A DNA stretch of 64,000 bases from assembly GCA_003991915.1 (NCBI GenBank), contig RQTK01000097.1, positions 688,667 to 752,666 of the forward strand, read 5' to 3'. Below are positions 1-43,726 of this stretch, piece after piece. Every line of letters starts with the position of its first letter. The first letter of the stretch is position 1. A program made the position numbers and the translations under genes. This stretch comes from Elysia chlorotica. Lineage: Eukaryota > Mollusca > Gastropoda > Plakobranchidae. A model generated the notes under the pieces. That model was given only the letters and a program-made list of their open reading frames with translations. It did no database searches and had not been told where the DNA came from.

Positions 1-21127
<21,127 letters not shown>

Positions 21128-21812
21128 TGTGCGGATTATTGAACACTCATAACGTTTGCCTCCATTTGCATATGATCCGTTGTGAAAAAGTGTATCATTA
21201 TAAGCTGACGAATATGGTGAAATTCGTAGATTCAAAAGCAGGCTTGAATTGTCAAAATATTGAGAGTATATAAATCACAGAAACAGAGCCTTTCATTTAG
21301 TTTGAGAAAAGCAAGTCGTTATTCATCTTTGTTCACCTTTCTAGATGGCAATTATTATTGTTTCCATATCTCATGGTTTTAAGTAGAAAAAAAATTAAAA
21401 GGGTTGACTTTTTGCCTTTCCAAATGTTTTCATCTAGGTAAAACAGCTACATTAATTTATTCGAACCTAATTATAACAAAAAGCTGAACGTATTAACATT
21501 AATATCACTTCAAATTGCAGCAACATAATATTTTTTAAGGAAAATAAAAAAAACACAATACCGGTTGTCCAAAGTTCTTTTAGAAACGCTTATATAGCTC
21601 CAAACCCATCTCACCTTTCTATAATTATTTCAATCCACGAGTAGGAAATTAATCTAAGCAAAATATAAAACCAACACAAACAATCTATTACGTTAAAAAA
21701 TTACAATAGCGCGGCTTTGACTCACAATTCACAATGAAAAGCTGAAAGCCTAGAGGTTTTAGAGCCTTTTCACCCTGACCATAGTACGCAATACGTAAAA
21801 TGTCCAGTTTTA

Positions 21813-21837
21813 GGGGGGGGGGGGGGGGGGGGGGGGG
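21813..21837 (+). repeat. Poly-G run (25 nt)
   Basis: An uninterrupted G tract in AT-rich DNA, immediately upstream of a SINE. It could fold as a G-quadruplex; its exact length may be a sequencing estimate. Confidence 0.95.
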
Positions 21838-21864
21838 AGCGTATAAGTAATCTAAAAAATCAAA

Positions 21865-22062
21865 CATCAGACTCTTGGTGCTCTTGGCAAACTAGTGCAA
21901 GTGTTAGAACGCTGGTGTCCCAATAGGAAGGGTCTCGGTTCGAAATTCACTATCGGTAAAAAATGTAATTTCCGATTTAGTCCCCTACTAGTTGGGTCGG
22001 TGTCAGTATAATGCGACTGGCTGAAACAGGAGTCCAGGTATACCAGCACTGTATCTGTGTGG
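21865..22062 (+). mobile_element. SINE copy (tRNA-derived)
   Basis: The tRNA-like head has GCGTTAGAAC-like A-box sequence (GTGTTAGAACGCTGG) and B box GGTTCGAAATTC (21937-21948). The body contains GTCGGTGTCAGTATAATG and GACTGGCTGAAACAGGAGTC, shared with the other copies in this window. Confidence 0.8.
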
Positions 22063-22207
22063 AAGATCGTAAACTTGTCAGAAGTGAGTCTTGGAGCCCG
22101 TCTACAATTTACCCTCTATAGTGCTGATGTTGGAAGTAAGGCAACAAACTCAACCCCAACCTCAACTCTTGTTGTTTTCCCTGTTGTTTTTTTAGTCTGC
22201 CCTACAG

Positions 22208-22294
22208 AGACGCAGCCTGTGAGCGGACAATCAGCTGATACCGAGGCATGCGCAGTCGCCGGCGGAATTGTGGGCATTTACGATACGGTTACTG
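22208..22294 (+). other. Orphan candidate exon
   Basis: An 87-nt, GC-richer open segment bounded by a pyrimidine-rich acceptor (CCCTACAG) and a strong donor (G|GTAAGTAG). It would encode TQPVSGQSADTEACAVAGG and IVGIYDTVT. It could be a 5' exon of the unknown gene downstream, a separate gene or chance. No homology recognised. Confidence 0.3.
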
Positions 22295-22319
22295 GTAAGT
22301 AGAGAGAGAGAGAGAGAAG

Positions 22320-22365
<46 letters not shown>
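22293..22365. repeat. (GA)n microsatellite
   Basis: Interrupted GA repeat. Together with the GA tracts at 22478-22515 and 22622-22706 it frames a short unit (TTATGAAATAAGGGTGTTTG, TATGTATT) that is itself present twice, at about 22420-22450 and 22553-22585, so the whole block looks like a segmental duplication. Confidence 0.85.
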
Positions 22366-22369
<4 letters not shown>

Positions 22370-22476
22370 AAAATATTCACGATTCAGTTACTATTATGTT
22401 TAGAGGTTATAGTGAAACAATTATGAAATAAGGGTGTTTGGTTATGTATTAAACTATAGTATTGAAATGGAAAGAG

Positions 22477-22518
<42 letters not shown>

Positions 22519-22621
22519 GGAAAGATAGGAAGAGAGAGGTTATAATGAAACGATTATGAAAAAGGGTGTTTGGTTATGTATTGAACTATAATTATATAAA
22601 TGGAGAGATAGAATGTAAGTG

Positions 22622-22643
22622 AGAAAGAGAGAGAGAAAGAGAG

Positions 22644-22706
<63 letters not shown>
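22622..22706. repeat. (GA)n microsatellite
   Basis: Third GA tract of the cluster, nearly pure. Confidence 0.95.
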
Positions 22707-22708
<2 letters not shown>

Positions 22709-22802
22709 ATCTTAAATCAGCAAAGAAGTATATGTGTATTCACAACACAGAAAAAAATAGAGAAATAAAGAACATGGTTACACATGTTTTACTTTCCAGG
22801 CA

Positions 22803-22806
22803 CTAC

Positions 22807-22876
<70 letters not shown>

Positions 22877-22877
22877 G
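22803..22877. repeat. (TTA)n microsatellite
   Basis: About 25 nearly perfect ATT/TTA units upstream of the LINE fragment at 23.3 kb. Confidence 0.95.
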
Positions 22878-23284
22878 TTATTAATTTAGCTTCTTAAATA
22901 GAAAGCACTGTTTTACAACACCCCTGGCTCATTTTTCCAACACAACATGAAAAACGCGCGTTATTTATACATGTACTGACAGAAAACAATTTTGGAAAAG
23001 ATTTCTGATTCGCATGGAGTCACACAATGACAAACAAAAGAAGACAAAACGTTAACACATAACTCAAAGCAGAAAGACACTTGACAGAAACAAAATTGTT
23101 TCTCACAGTTTGTTTTGCCAAACAAGTCAAAGTAGATTTAGGAAGTAGATCTAGAGATCATTCTCACCTAAATATAGCTAATAGTTTTTTCTTATCAAAT
23201 TTTTTATATGATGTTTTTGAACAGTAATGTAAATTAAGCCTATGATTTTATTATCATTGTAGATAATCTTAGTCTTCTTCCGCT

Positions 23285-23999
23285 TTAGGACACTCTACTG
23301 ATCAAAACGTGCTGCCACTTGTCGGATCAAGGTTCGCAATATCTGACGACACTATTATGAAAATCTTTTATGTCTCCTGTATCCAAAGTTTAATATCTTT
23401 TGGAATTACATGTTTTGCAGGAAAATTATCAAAAGCCCAGTCGCAAAGATTAGACAAAACAAGAAAGAAAGTTAGTTGTGAACTAACCCCTTTCAAAGAC
23501 ATGTATGTTTTACAAGTAATAAATAAAGCTAAATGTATTACATCATACACAAACCATCCTCTTCATAGTGAATATGAAACATCACAAAGAAGTAATAGAC
23601 TAATATAAAAAAGGGCAAGAACAGATATAAAAACTCATTTGTACCAGCATCCATAAGACTGCTGCGAAATAGCTTTACCTAGAGCGGGACGAACGTTGGT
23701 CTTCAGGTCGGGACAATTGTGGTCGGGAACTTTGTGTTTGTATGCAGTGTTATGTGTATTCTTGTATTAATATGCGTGAATAGGTGTGTGTCTTTAAATA
23801 AGAATTATGTATGTTTGGCAGTGTACAATTTCAATAACTTTACATGTGAACGTAAAACGCTCATTTTTTTTCATTATCATTATTATTATTATCACTATTT
23901 TTTATGTCACACATGTACAACTGGTGTATTTATTTATGTACGACCAAGAAAAATTCCCTACGGGGTAATAAAGGATTATCTTATCTTATCTTATCTATT
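23285..23999 (+). mobile_element. LINE 3' end with TTATC tail
   Basis: An open stretch reads LPLVGSRFAISDDTIMKIFY and SLISFGITCFAGKLSKAQSQ, then LQVINKAKCITSYTNHPLH: the C-terminal part of a CR1/L2-like reverse transcriptase protein. The 3' end carries AATAAAGGA and TTATC repeats (about 23968-23999), the usual tail of this LINE type. 5' truncated. Confidence 0.8.
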
Positions 24000-24591
24000 A
24001 TTTTTTTTTTCATTATCACCGTTGTCTTAGACTCTCGAACCAACTTGTTTGTCACGATGACAAAGCTGTCTTTCTTTCATGAAAAAAATGGCGACCAAAA
24101 ATAAGTAAGCTGACAATGTAGTGAAACTAATAGATCTATATTAAGATGCTTGCAGGTATTATCCATGTAAAGTGCACATATTTTACACTAATTTCTTCCT
24201 CTAATTCAATCAGAGGAAAAATTTTCTTTTTTTTCATTCTGAGCTCGTCATACCGTAACTAAAGCATGACAAAAGGATAGGCCTACTGTTCAACCAAGTC
24301 TAAATCTTTAGATCAAGATAATATAAACATGTATTGTATTTTTCAGCAGAAACTTGTTTACAAACATCTCTTTTTATTTTTTTTTCAAACCAAATAAAAA
24401 CTGAAAGCTGAATTTTGTTATTTGCATTACACAAATCTATTTGTTTAAAAGTGGCAAGTGCACAGCTATGTTTCTCATTGAGCCTTCTTATAGGTCTATT
24501 GTTCTAGAGAAAGATCTGGATCTAGCTTTAACTTCTTGAAAACGTAGATCCTTAATACGAGGGACAATAAAATAAAATTGAAACTCAAAGA

Positions 24592-33752
<9,161 letters not shown>

Positions 33753-36286
33753 TAAAAGAGCTATCATTTCAATGGCAAACGAAACCCATTTTCCTACTAC
33801 AGCTGGAAGAAGTTTTGGCTCTCCGGTCGCGTCCCTTTGTACCATATTATGTTGTTTATATAAAGAAAATTATTGTGTTGAAATCTAACTACTTACAGGA
33901 CATTGCTGAACATAACTTATGTCATGAATAGTATAATTATGTGTCAAGAAGGGCTTAGACAAGACTAGAACTCCACCAAGAAGATTAATGGTTTGGAGCA
34001 CACTAGGTTTTCTTTTTATCATTTGATTTATAGGAGTTTAAAATATTTTTCGAATTATTAATTAGAGAACAATGAAAAATATCCAACTCCAAAAGCCAAA
34101 TAATATTGTTGTGTTGTTTGCTTTTAAAATTGGTTCTCTATAGAGAGAGGAGAGAGTGCGCGCGTCTCCTAGGTTTCCCTGAGGAATCCTTTGCAGCGAG
34201 CTTCCTTTTGAAATCCGAAATTATATAATCATTAACATATTTCTAAGCAAATTAGATTAAATCTAGTTATCTAGAACAGTGAACCGTGATTTGAATTTCG
34301 ATAGCATAAAAGGTGTTACATAGACTTGGCTCTAGAATGTTGGCTCTACGGAGCTCAGCGCGCAGGTAAATAGCCCAATACCGAGGCATTCACTATGGAG
34401 CGCGAGGTAAATTTCATCCTCACAAGCCTCGCTGCTCCTTAGGTGTCCTAGAGAAAGAACAAGAAATCGCTAATATTTTCTGTTTCATTGATCAAATCAG
34501 TTTTTTTTACCCTTAGACACTATTGATTTAATGCAGTTATTGGTTAAACTTTTTTTTATTTGGCTCATTGACGAATTACTAAAAATGACGCGTCTCACTT
34601 CAATGTAAAAAAAAAAGAATAAATCATCAAGAACAACTGTGACATCGACGTGAGTTATAAACAACGACGATGACAAAATCCTCAACATTAATACAAAAAA
34701 GCAACAAGAATACACTCAACACAAACAAAACTTGAAAAATACCATGAAAAACAACTTGAGGAATTTTCATTACATCAAACAAGCAAAGTGGAAATGCATA
34801 ACTTTAAATCTGTATCGTTCGTTTTGGTTTTGGTTTGTTGTGTGTTTGCTTATTATTTTTTTTTTAATCATGTTTAAAGCACTTGGGCTAAGGATCATAA
34901 TATGTATTTTTCATGATCTATGGATGTTGCTTGTGTAATAGCATTCTAATACAACAGAGAATTTAAAGCAATCCATATAAAGTAGGCTAATTTTGATATA
35001 GAGAAAAAAACCATGTATCAGATTGGTGATGTAATCATAGGAGCAGCATCAATTTCTAAAAAAGGGCATTTAAAAAAAAAGACAGAAAAAACAGTTATCA
35101 AATAATAACGTTTGACGGTAACTTCCATTGAATGGCCACTCTCTGTACCAAAATGACATGATCGATAAACTTGGCGCATTTCATGAAAGGACAGCAGAGC
35201 AGCACTTTTGCATACACCAGTAGTTAACAGATTGGTGGAAGTTTTAGTGGCTCCGTACAAAAAAGATAACAGTTGTTAAAAACTTTAACAGTTTTCCCAA
35301 CAGTCTTTATAATTGTGTGTCAAATTTTCCATCATTTTGGATTATGATTAAATAATTATGTTTATAAACATTATTTTTGTTTGTGCAAATAAAAGCATTT
35401 CATTAAATTATTAGATCTACTTGTGTTGAAACCACAAAAATTAATGTTTTCACGTACATGTACTTTTCTGTGGACATAATATTGTAGTTATGTTCTACCT
35501 GAAATAAGAGGGCCTATCACTGTTACCAGCAATATATTGGAGCCCTGCTAATGTTCGTTTAATCGTCGGCCAGCAAAACAAAAGGGCCCTGAGAAGGGGA
35601 GCGGTGTAGTCTATAACTCCACCGACATTAAAGCCTATCCCTTCAATATAATTATACTTTTATTTACTTTGATTTTGTTGGCTTTTATTATATAAAAAAA
35701 AATCCATCAGTGACTATGAATGGTAATTTAATGCTTGTTGTTTGAAGAATAGATTCGGTAGTTTACCGAAGAAAAATAAATGGGGACATTGAGGGTTGCT
35801 GTTTATGTGTTATGAAGATCTATACCTTTTAACAAGGCAGTTACAAAACATAGAGTACAATAAAACACACTATTATTATTTACTGAAGTTTTCCCACATA
35901 AGCTTACCTACCGTATTACAAATCCCATGCTGACGTTGGGAGCGATTAAATGTCCGAGACTCCTACAGAATGGAATATTTGGGCAGAAGAAAGTAACAAG
36001 GATTTGAAGAAAGCTGTACGAAAATGAAACGGTTGCATTGGTAGTATTGAAAACTACATTTGTAGTAAATTTTACAGGTGTGTGGGGACGAAGTTAAGTA
36101 TGTTAGTATTAAATTGTAGTTCATTTTTCTAACAGTCGACGGTGTAAAAAAACGTCGTTCTTTTTCATTGCTCATAAACGTTCAAAGTGGCCAGCTTACA
36201 ATCAGAGGGCAGTCATTTATACTCTTTTCACAGCTAAATCTAGATGCCGACTCATTAATAACCATTCAAAAGCTTTGATTTTCAAG

Positions 36287-36290
<4 letters not shown>

Positions 36291-36342
<52 letters not shown>

Positions 36343-36697
36343 NNNNNNNNNNNNNNNNNNNNNNNNNNNNNNNNNNNNNNNNNNNNNNNNNNNNNNNNNN
36401 NNNNNNNNNNNNNNNNNNNNNNNNNNNNNNNNNNNNNNNNNNNNNNNNNNNNNNNNNNNNNNNNNNNNNNNNNNNNNNNNNNNNNNNNNNNNNNNNNNNN
36501 NNNNNNNNNNNNNNNNNNNNNNNNNNNNNNNNNNNNNNNNNNNNNNNNNNNNNNNNNNNNNNNNNNNNNNNNNNNNNNNNNNNNNNNNNNNNNNNNNNNN
36601 NNNNNNNNNNNNNNNNNNNNNNNNNNNNNNNNNNNNNNNNNNNNNNNNNNNNNNNNNNNNNNNNNNNNNNNNNNNNNNNNNNNNNNNNNNNNNNNNN

Positions 36698-36740
<43 letters not shown>

Positions 36741-36751
36741 ATTGTTGTTGT
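36291..36751. other. Assembly gap (355 N) between (CT)n and (TTG)n
   Basis: The N run spans 36343-36697. It is flanked by a CT microsatellite on the left and a TTG/TGT microsatellite on the right; it lies between genes. Confidence 0.95.
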
Positions 36752-37740
36752 TTTAATTATATTTCTGACCTTTTCATTCGTTAAGGTTTTATTTTAAATC
36801 TTTGAGTAAAGGCATTGTGCAGTGGTTTATTCGTTTATTCGTTTGTTGTTGTTTTTTTGGTTGTTTTTTTTTGGGACAGCCTTTTAACATGCTACATAAT
36901 AGTTAACTAACCAATTTAGACACCAGGCATATTTATTTAGGTTACTCTGTTACCTGAACATGTTATGGGATTTATAACAATCCATGAAACCACACCATAA
37001 TGACTAGACTAACGTATTTTATGCTCGCCCTTACAAGTTAATAACACTCACTAGGCCTATAGTATTAATATTAAAAACTGGTGACAGGTGAAGCTTTTCG
37101 AGAAAACGTAAAAGTGAAGCTAGCATGGTAACATAAAATCCCATGACATATCGTTGGGTCTTTTAAACTAATGTATAGTATATACCCCTTTCTTTTAACC
37201 AACCTTTGTATGCACAGTATTTATGATTCACCTCTCAGGGAGTTAAAGGAGTCATTGATTTTAGTAATGTTAATAACGATATACCCTTATTTGCACTTCC
37301 AGCTGTCTTAGGACAGCAGAGCACAATAATTACAGCCGTTACCGTGCTGACGTGCCGTAAAAACGAACTCACTCTAAACCCCCGAGTCTCAACCGTAACG
37401 TTATACGTTTCCGTTAGATGCTACGCCCTCTTCGAAGGGAGACTACCCACAGTAAAAAAAAAATGTTTCTAAGAGTTATGCTGCACAATCTGCTACAAGT
37501 ACAATAAACTTAGTGTAAACAAAAATTTAACCAACGCTTGGGTTACTTTTAAAAAGTAAATTTCGATAAGAAATCTCTAAACTAGAATTAGATTGTAATC
37601 TAAATCTAGATGATAGATTCCCTAGCTCTATCTGATCTAGTATCTTTTTATTTTATTTTACAAGTTTGCAATCGTAGGCATAAATCGGATCTAGATTTAA
37701 AGCTAGCCTGGGGGTAGAATGCAATTGTAAGACGTAGATC

Positions 37741-37796
37741 TAGCTTACGTCTCGGCGTAGCAATACGCATTAAAAAGCTTGACGAGACGTAAGCTA
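37741..37796. repeat. 14-bp perfect inverted repeat
   Basis: TAGCTTACGTCTCG at 37741-37754 pairs perfectly with CGAGACGTAAGCTA at 37783-37796 over a 28-nt loop, about 460 bp upstream of the PIK3C3 start. It may be a small foldback element or a promoter structure. Confidence 0.7.
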
Positions 37797-38255
37797 CGCC
37801 ATGTTTTGTGCATTTTACCCTGACTCTAGATCTAGATTTATCTATAATTTAAGATCTAGATCTAGATGATTATAAATCTAGATTTTAAAATCTAGATCTA
37901 GATTCTCATCATTATTTTATAATCCATCAGTTAGGCCTATCTGTTTAGCTAACTTCTTAAAGAGTTCACAGACTTTACCAAAAAAAAAAGTCTTGTTTAT
38001 CTCACTACCCATAAATTAGAATTAGGGGGGCAAGGTAATTGGGATTATTGGGCTCATATTGACTAGTCCGAATGGACTGCAGTGGGTAAAGAGTACATCC
38101 AAAATTGTCTGTTGCTATCTTTGTCCTTTAAAATTAATTGAAAATATATAGATCTAGGCCCATCTATTACAGGTGTTACTTGATTGATAATCATCCTTTG
38201 TCACAATCTGGTAGCCATCTGAGAGTCTTAAATGTAAAGAGGGACGACCACCAAG

Positions 38256-41200
38256 ATGATGATGGCGGATGACAGTTATGGACGCTTTAACTATGTCTAC
38301 AGCTCTGAGTTGGATGCAGAATGTGAGATCAAAATGTAAGTCAACAGGCATAATATTAAGATAAATAAAAAGTCATGTCACATTTATGTATCCTTAGCGG
38401 TTTCACAATTACTCGTTACACCCTAGAGTGCTTTTATGTGGGAGAAAAAAAAATCATCAGTGTCGGACGCTAACTGTGTATGTGCGCAGTATTTGTTTTG
38501 AGAAAATCAAAGAAAACGTAACAACCATTCATATCGTGCACAAATAACGTATATCTTTCAAATGTTAATACTTTTATATTGATAAGTACACAGGCAAAAT
38601 TTTAAGAAATTTTAACTAATTGGGGTGCTGCATGAACAGAACTCTCAAATTTGTCTGCACTTGCACATTTTAGTTTCGAGAGAGCATGGACATGGTTACA
38701 TAACAGCGATGAACTATCCAACTTTAAGTTCACTAGACGGGCTGCCCAGCAAACTCCCATTAATGCCCCCGCCTGGTCATGCATCTGCCAAATCAGGCCC
38801 TGCTGGCCACAAAATTTACTTGAACTCACAGCCATGCCAGCATTGATTTGAGCAGGATTTAGCCCATTATAAACTGCATCCCACTTAGAGTATATGACTA
38901 ATTTTTAAATCAAAATGTTACTTGCCGGCAATACATAATCCGTTACACCACCTGTTGAGCTGACAGATATTAAGGGACCCTGGGTAACTGGATGGGAGGT
39001 ATCTTTTATGGTGGTTGAATAGGTACATAATTGCTTTAAATCTTTATATACTTAAAAGCAGGGAAAGATACTCGTTGATACTCCAATTCTTGAATTAGTG
39101 CCTTTCTTTCCTTCACCGTTTCAGTTAACTTCATTCTTCATACTTATAAACATCCTAATTATTTTAATACTTTTCGTATGCGTATTGTCTTTCTAATTTC
39201 TTTCTATATTTTGAATTTAGTAATAACAAATTATTCCCTTTGCTCTTGGTGAAAAGCCATTCCAAAAATAAACCTTTTCATGAAATCTACGCAGTGACCC
39301 TCAAGAATGTGATGGTTTGGTGTGATACTATTTTGAAAAGCGAGTCTGTATATTTCCATGTTTCATGGCCAGCTCTTCCTCATCTATGTTAAGTGTGTAA
39401 CAGGTCGCGTATGAGATAGGGCTTAATGCACTTTCCATAAGTTTTCTTTGAGTTAATGCTGTATTTGGATTCTTTTGTAAATGTTTGGTCTATTGTTTGA
39501 TCTTGCTACAGGTGTGTTTTTGGTAATAATGTAGATTATTTCTTTTGTTAATTCTTTGTATACATTTCCAACAAGATAACAATGGCAATGGTTGTCGATA
39601 AATTTGCCATTATGATAGTCTAGTTCGACTATGTCGGGTCTGTTACTGATTCCAGAGTTTTTTAACTCGTCCACTGGTTTTATATTTGTGCACCATTATA
39701 ATTAAAAACTAATTTTTTTGTACATCCAAGACATTTTTTTTCAAACTTTCTGTTTTCTTTTCTTTGGACTCCTTCATCACAGAAAAAGTTGCAAGTTGTC
39801 TGTTTCTCTACATTAAGAAGCATTATAACTTCTTCCCACCTTTTGATTAATTATTTGTTTGACAATATAATAACATAATTTCTTCACCACGATATTAAAT
39901 AACAAAACACACAACAGATTCCTGTAAGTTAAATTATTGGAAAATAAAGTTACTTATTTTTTTTTAAATACTGTAAGAAGGTTATCAGTCTTCATGATAT
40001 TCAAGCTACTGATAATTTCAAAGTGATATGCCTTTTTTCTTAATGAAGACAAGTACCAATTTTTGTTGTAACCACATACTGCTTAGGATTTTTAGAGTAT
40101 TTAAATGTCCCATGATGATGCGTGGGGCTTCCTGTTTCAAATCAAAGAAAAATCTAAGACTAAAGGACCGGAAATTGGGGTATATTCGTCGCCGTGACAT
40201 GGTTAGGGGCTTATGCAGTTATCTTCCACAATGACATGTGGTTAACTTAACGCTTAGTCGTTTCCCGTTCATAGATTTACTGAAAAAAGAGGCTGTATCT
40301 TTGTAATTAAAACTTTTACTTATTACCACGGCAGGCTAACTGTTCATTAGGGTTCAATACTAAATAATCTTATGTCGAAAAATCCATTTTAATGTTGGGT
40401 TTATATATTGAGAGTACGGTCTCACAAATCTCTATGATGTAACTTTGTACATTTGCACAAATATTTTAACAGTTTTATCTCTCTATCTCTCTCCCTCTCT
40501 CTACTTTCAGTTGAAGGGAGAGAGAGATAAAGAAATAAAGGGGGAGGGGGGGGGGCGATAGAGACAGATAGAAAGGCAGAGAAAACAGGTTGAGAGAGAG
40601 ACAGAGGGGCAAAAGCGGATATATAGAGAGGTACCCACGTTTTATTCAATAATACTGTTAGATGATATTTTCTAGGTCATCATCTGGTGCATGTACGTGC
40701 TGCCATATCAAACAAATTCAAGCTCATTATTAAGTACGCATGGTCTCCATTTGCCATGTATGTCTTTGTCCAGTTGAGGCAGAGGCAATTTATATTATAT
40801 TACATATTATCTTGGTTGAAATAAAGAGATTATCACACATTTCAAAATACCGACTGCTTTCCTGGTACTATGATTGATGATATTAAATTTCCTTTGCAGC
40901 GGAAGTCTGGAAGGCAAGCGAAACAGACCAGGCTATAAGGATTTGGTCAATAGCACAATAGGTTACTTCTCAGGCTCATACCAAGAGGAATGCTCTGATT
41001 TATTTGTGACCGTCCAAGTTTTTAATGGCGGTATGCCAATTACCCTCCCTGTGCAGACCTCTCACAAGTCATTTACCAATCGATGGAAGTAAGTCAGGCA
41101 TTTATTTAAAAAGAAAATGAAATTGTTTGTTTTTGATTTTTTAATTAACCTTTTACATCGCATGATTCAAGGCCTCTAGATCCCTTGTGTGTGCACTATT

Positions 41201-43687
41201 TTGGAAAATTTTCCCAAAATTTATTAATGATATTGATTATTTTGAAATGGAAGTTGAACAGTTTAACGCAGAGATGTGCTGGTACAAAAGAGCATATTAA
41301 TGGGCACAAGTGTGTGGCTTATGCTTAAAAGAACATTTAAGGAAAGCAGATGGAACTTTCTCCAACAAACGTTTGAATACTTTGACTATGTAAATATTTA
41401 ATGAAAAAATAACTGAAATAGCTCTTCTGTTTGCAATTACAGAACCCCTCAAAAAGTCTCATTAATAAAGATAGTCACTTTCATGCAGCTTCAAGTTCTG
41501 TCCAGCAACCCTTTTCACTTTCAGTGATGCCAATATTCTGTATAGTAAAGAGTTTTCATTCAAATTTTTAAAAAGTTGGTAGGTTAGAGTTAAGTAAAAC
41601 TGTCAAGTTCTTTATAATGTTTAGTCATTCAGTATAAATAAGGATATAATTGTAATCACCTCCTTTTTATGCCTGATTGCAGTTGGAATGAGTGGCTGAC
41701 ATTGCCAATCAAATTTAGTGATCTCCCTAGAGAGGCTATCCTAGGATTCACTGTATGGGATTACTATGGAACTGAAGGACGAGTTCCGATCGGGGGAACG
41801 ACAATATCTGTCTTTGGTAAAAGAGGGTGAGTTATACGTTTGTGATCTTCACATTTTCTTATATACATATGAATTACATATAATCAGCTTTGTCTTAGCT
41901 AGTTTTGATGCAAGATCTCAAGAGATTTTTTAACTTCAGTTGTGTTAGTTATGTATGATATACAAATACATTCTGGTAAATTCAAGCTAAGTTGTAGGTG
42001 ATCTATTTCCTTGAAAACAAAAGCTGTCTTGTGTTGATAAAACTCTAGAATTGAAATCAACTAGGTCACACACTTTTTCGTTCAAGTGAAGGAAACTTGT
42101 AGTTTTAATTGATATCATAACTTGATACAATGTTGTTTGTTCGTTCAACTTTCAGTTGCACTTAAATATTTTAAAAAACATTTTATTGCTCTGATTGATC
42201 TTGTTTTTATTCAGTACCTTACGGCAAGGCATGCATGATCTAAGAATTTGGCCAGACCAAAAACCGGATACCAACCTGCCTACAACAACCCCAGGGAAAT
42301 CTTCTCATGACAAGATGAGTCAGCTTTTTAAGGTATGAGTTTTTTGTTTTTTTGTTTTATGATTAAACAAAGGAAAAGATGAAATTGCTTCTCCCGAATA
42401 GAAATATTTTAAGATGAAAAACATCTGTGTATCATACAATGCTCAAGAGGGTTCCATTGGTACAATGGTCTTGGCATTGGACCACGTTTGTGAAGGTGCT
42501 AGGTTCGATCCCCAGTGTGGACACATTTTTTCTGAGTCCCCTGTGTCTACTCAGTAAAGAATGGGTAACTGAAGCTGTTAAGGAACAGTAAAAGTAGTGT
42601 TGCTACAAAGGTTATGGCAACCTACCTCACAAAAGCAGTTTGATATCAGGACTCTAACTTTGTTTGTCAGAGCATTTGGACCTTTTTTTTTTTTTTTTTT
42701 AAATGTTTAGCACACTTTTTGTAATATCGCCCAAAGTGTTTTAAAATTAGATTGGGTACTCAAAAGTAGTTAGTCTTTGCTAGTGTTTTTTTTTTTTTTC
42801 GTTATTTCCATGCTGGTCTAAATTTCTACATGAGGAAAAAAGAACGCTTTTAACTGTTATATGTACTTAAAAAAAAAAGCCAAGTTCATTGCTTTTATCA
42901 ATAAAATTCATATGATATTTTTACAGTTATCCAAAAAATACAGAGACAGGCATATCACAAAGTGTGATTGGTTGGACCGCCTCACCTCTCGAGAGATTGA
43001 GTTAGTCTATGAGCAGGAGAAAAGAGACTCTGAGAGCATGTTTCTCATGGTAGAATTTCCCAGAATTCATTATGAGGGCATTACCTTCACCATGGTTTAT
43101 TTTGAGAAGGTTTGTTTTTTGGAGGTTCATGATAAGCTTAACATTTTAAGTTAGCATTTTGTGCCCCATTCCTTTTGGACTTGTTTGAATTTTGTTTTCA
43201 TCTATTTCGTTGCTATTGCCAGACTTGTGTTTCTTAGTCACATTTTCAATTATTTTACTCAATTTCTAGTTTTTGTTTGTTTGTTTTCAATTATTTTTTA
43301 TGAAATTTTATAATCTTCTTCATAATTTCAGTAAACACTTAGATTTCATATTAATCAGTGAGTGACATCTAAACTATCTCAAAATCTTTGGCTTCTTACT
43401 TCTAAAAGAACGATTAATGCATACTGTTGTTTACATTAATTTGCTTTTGCTTTTTTATAAAATGTTTTTTTAAAAAAAAAAAATATAAAAAAAAAATAAA
43501 ATATCTATAAAAAAAAAAAAAAAAAAAAAAAAAGGGGAAAAAAAATTTAAAGAAAAAAAAAAAAAATAAAACAAAAAAAAAAAATAAACAAAAAGTTTGT
43601 AAAAAGAAAGAAAAAAGGAAAAAAAAATTAAAAAAAAAAAAAAAAATAATAAAAAAAAAAAAACAAAAAAAAAAAAAGAAAAAAAAG

Positions 43688-43726
<39 letters not shown>

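Larger units (their letters stand above)
21241..24591. other. Intergenic region between two divergent genes
   Basis: The stretch separates the chitin synthase start (21127, minus) from the unknown gene (24592, plus). It holds a poly-G run, a SINE, GA and TTA microsatellites, a LINE fragment and one orphan candidate exon. No TATA box or clear promoter could be picked out. Confidence 0.7.
33753..38255. other. Intergenic region upstream of PIK3C3
   Basis: AT-rich DNA with an assembly gap, simple repeats and, at 37560-37920, a cluster of GATCTAGA motifs and a 14-bp hairpin. No protein gene is visible and no core promoter could be identified. Confidence 0.65.

Noticed and set aside
36275-36784. 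Open frame across the second N gap
   Set aside because: CT and TTG repeats joined by N codons.
42455-42530. A true tRNA gene
   Set aside because: A and B box-like sequences are present but no closed acceptor stem or full cloverleaf could be drawn, and a SINE-like body follows.
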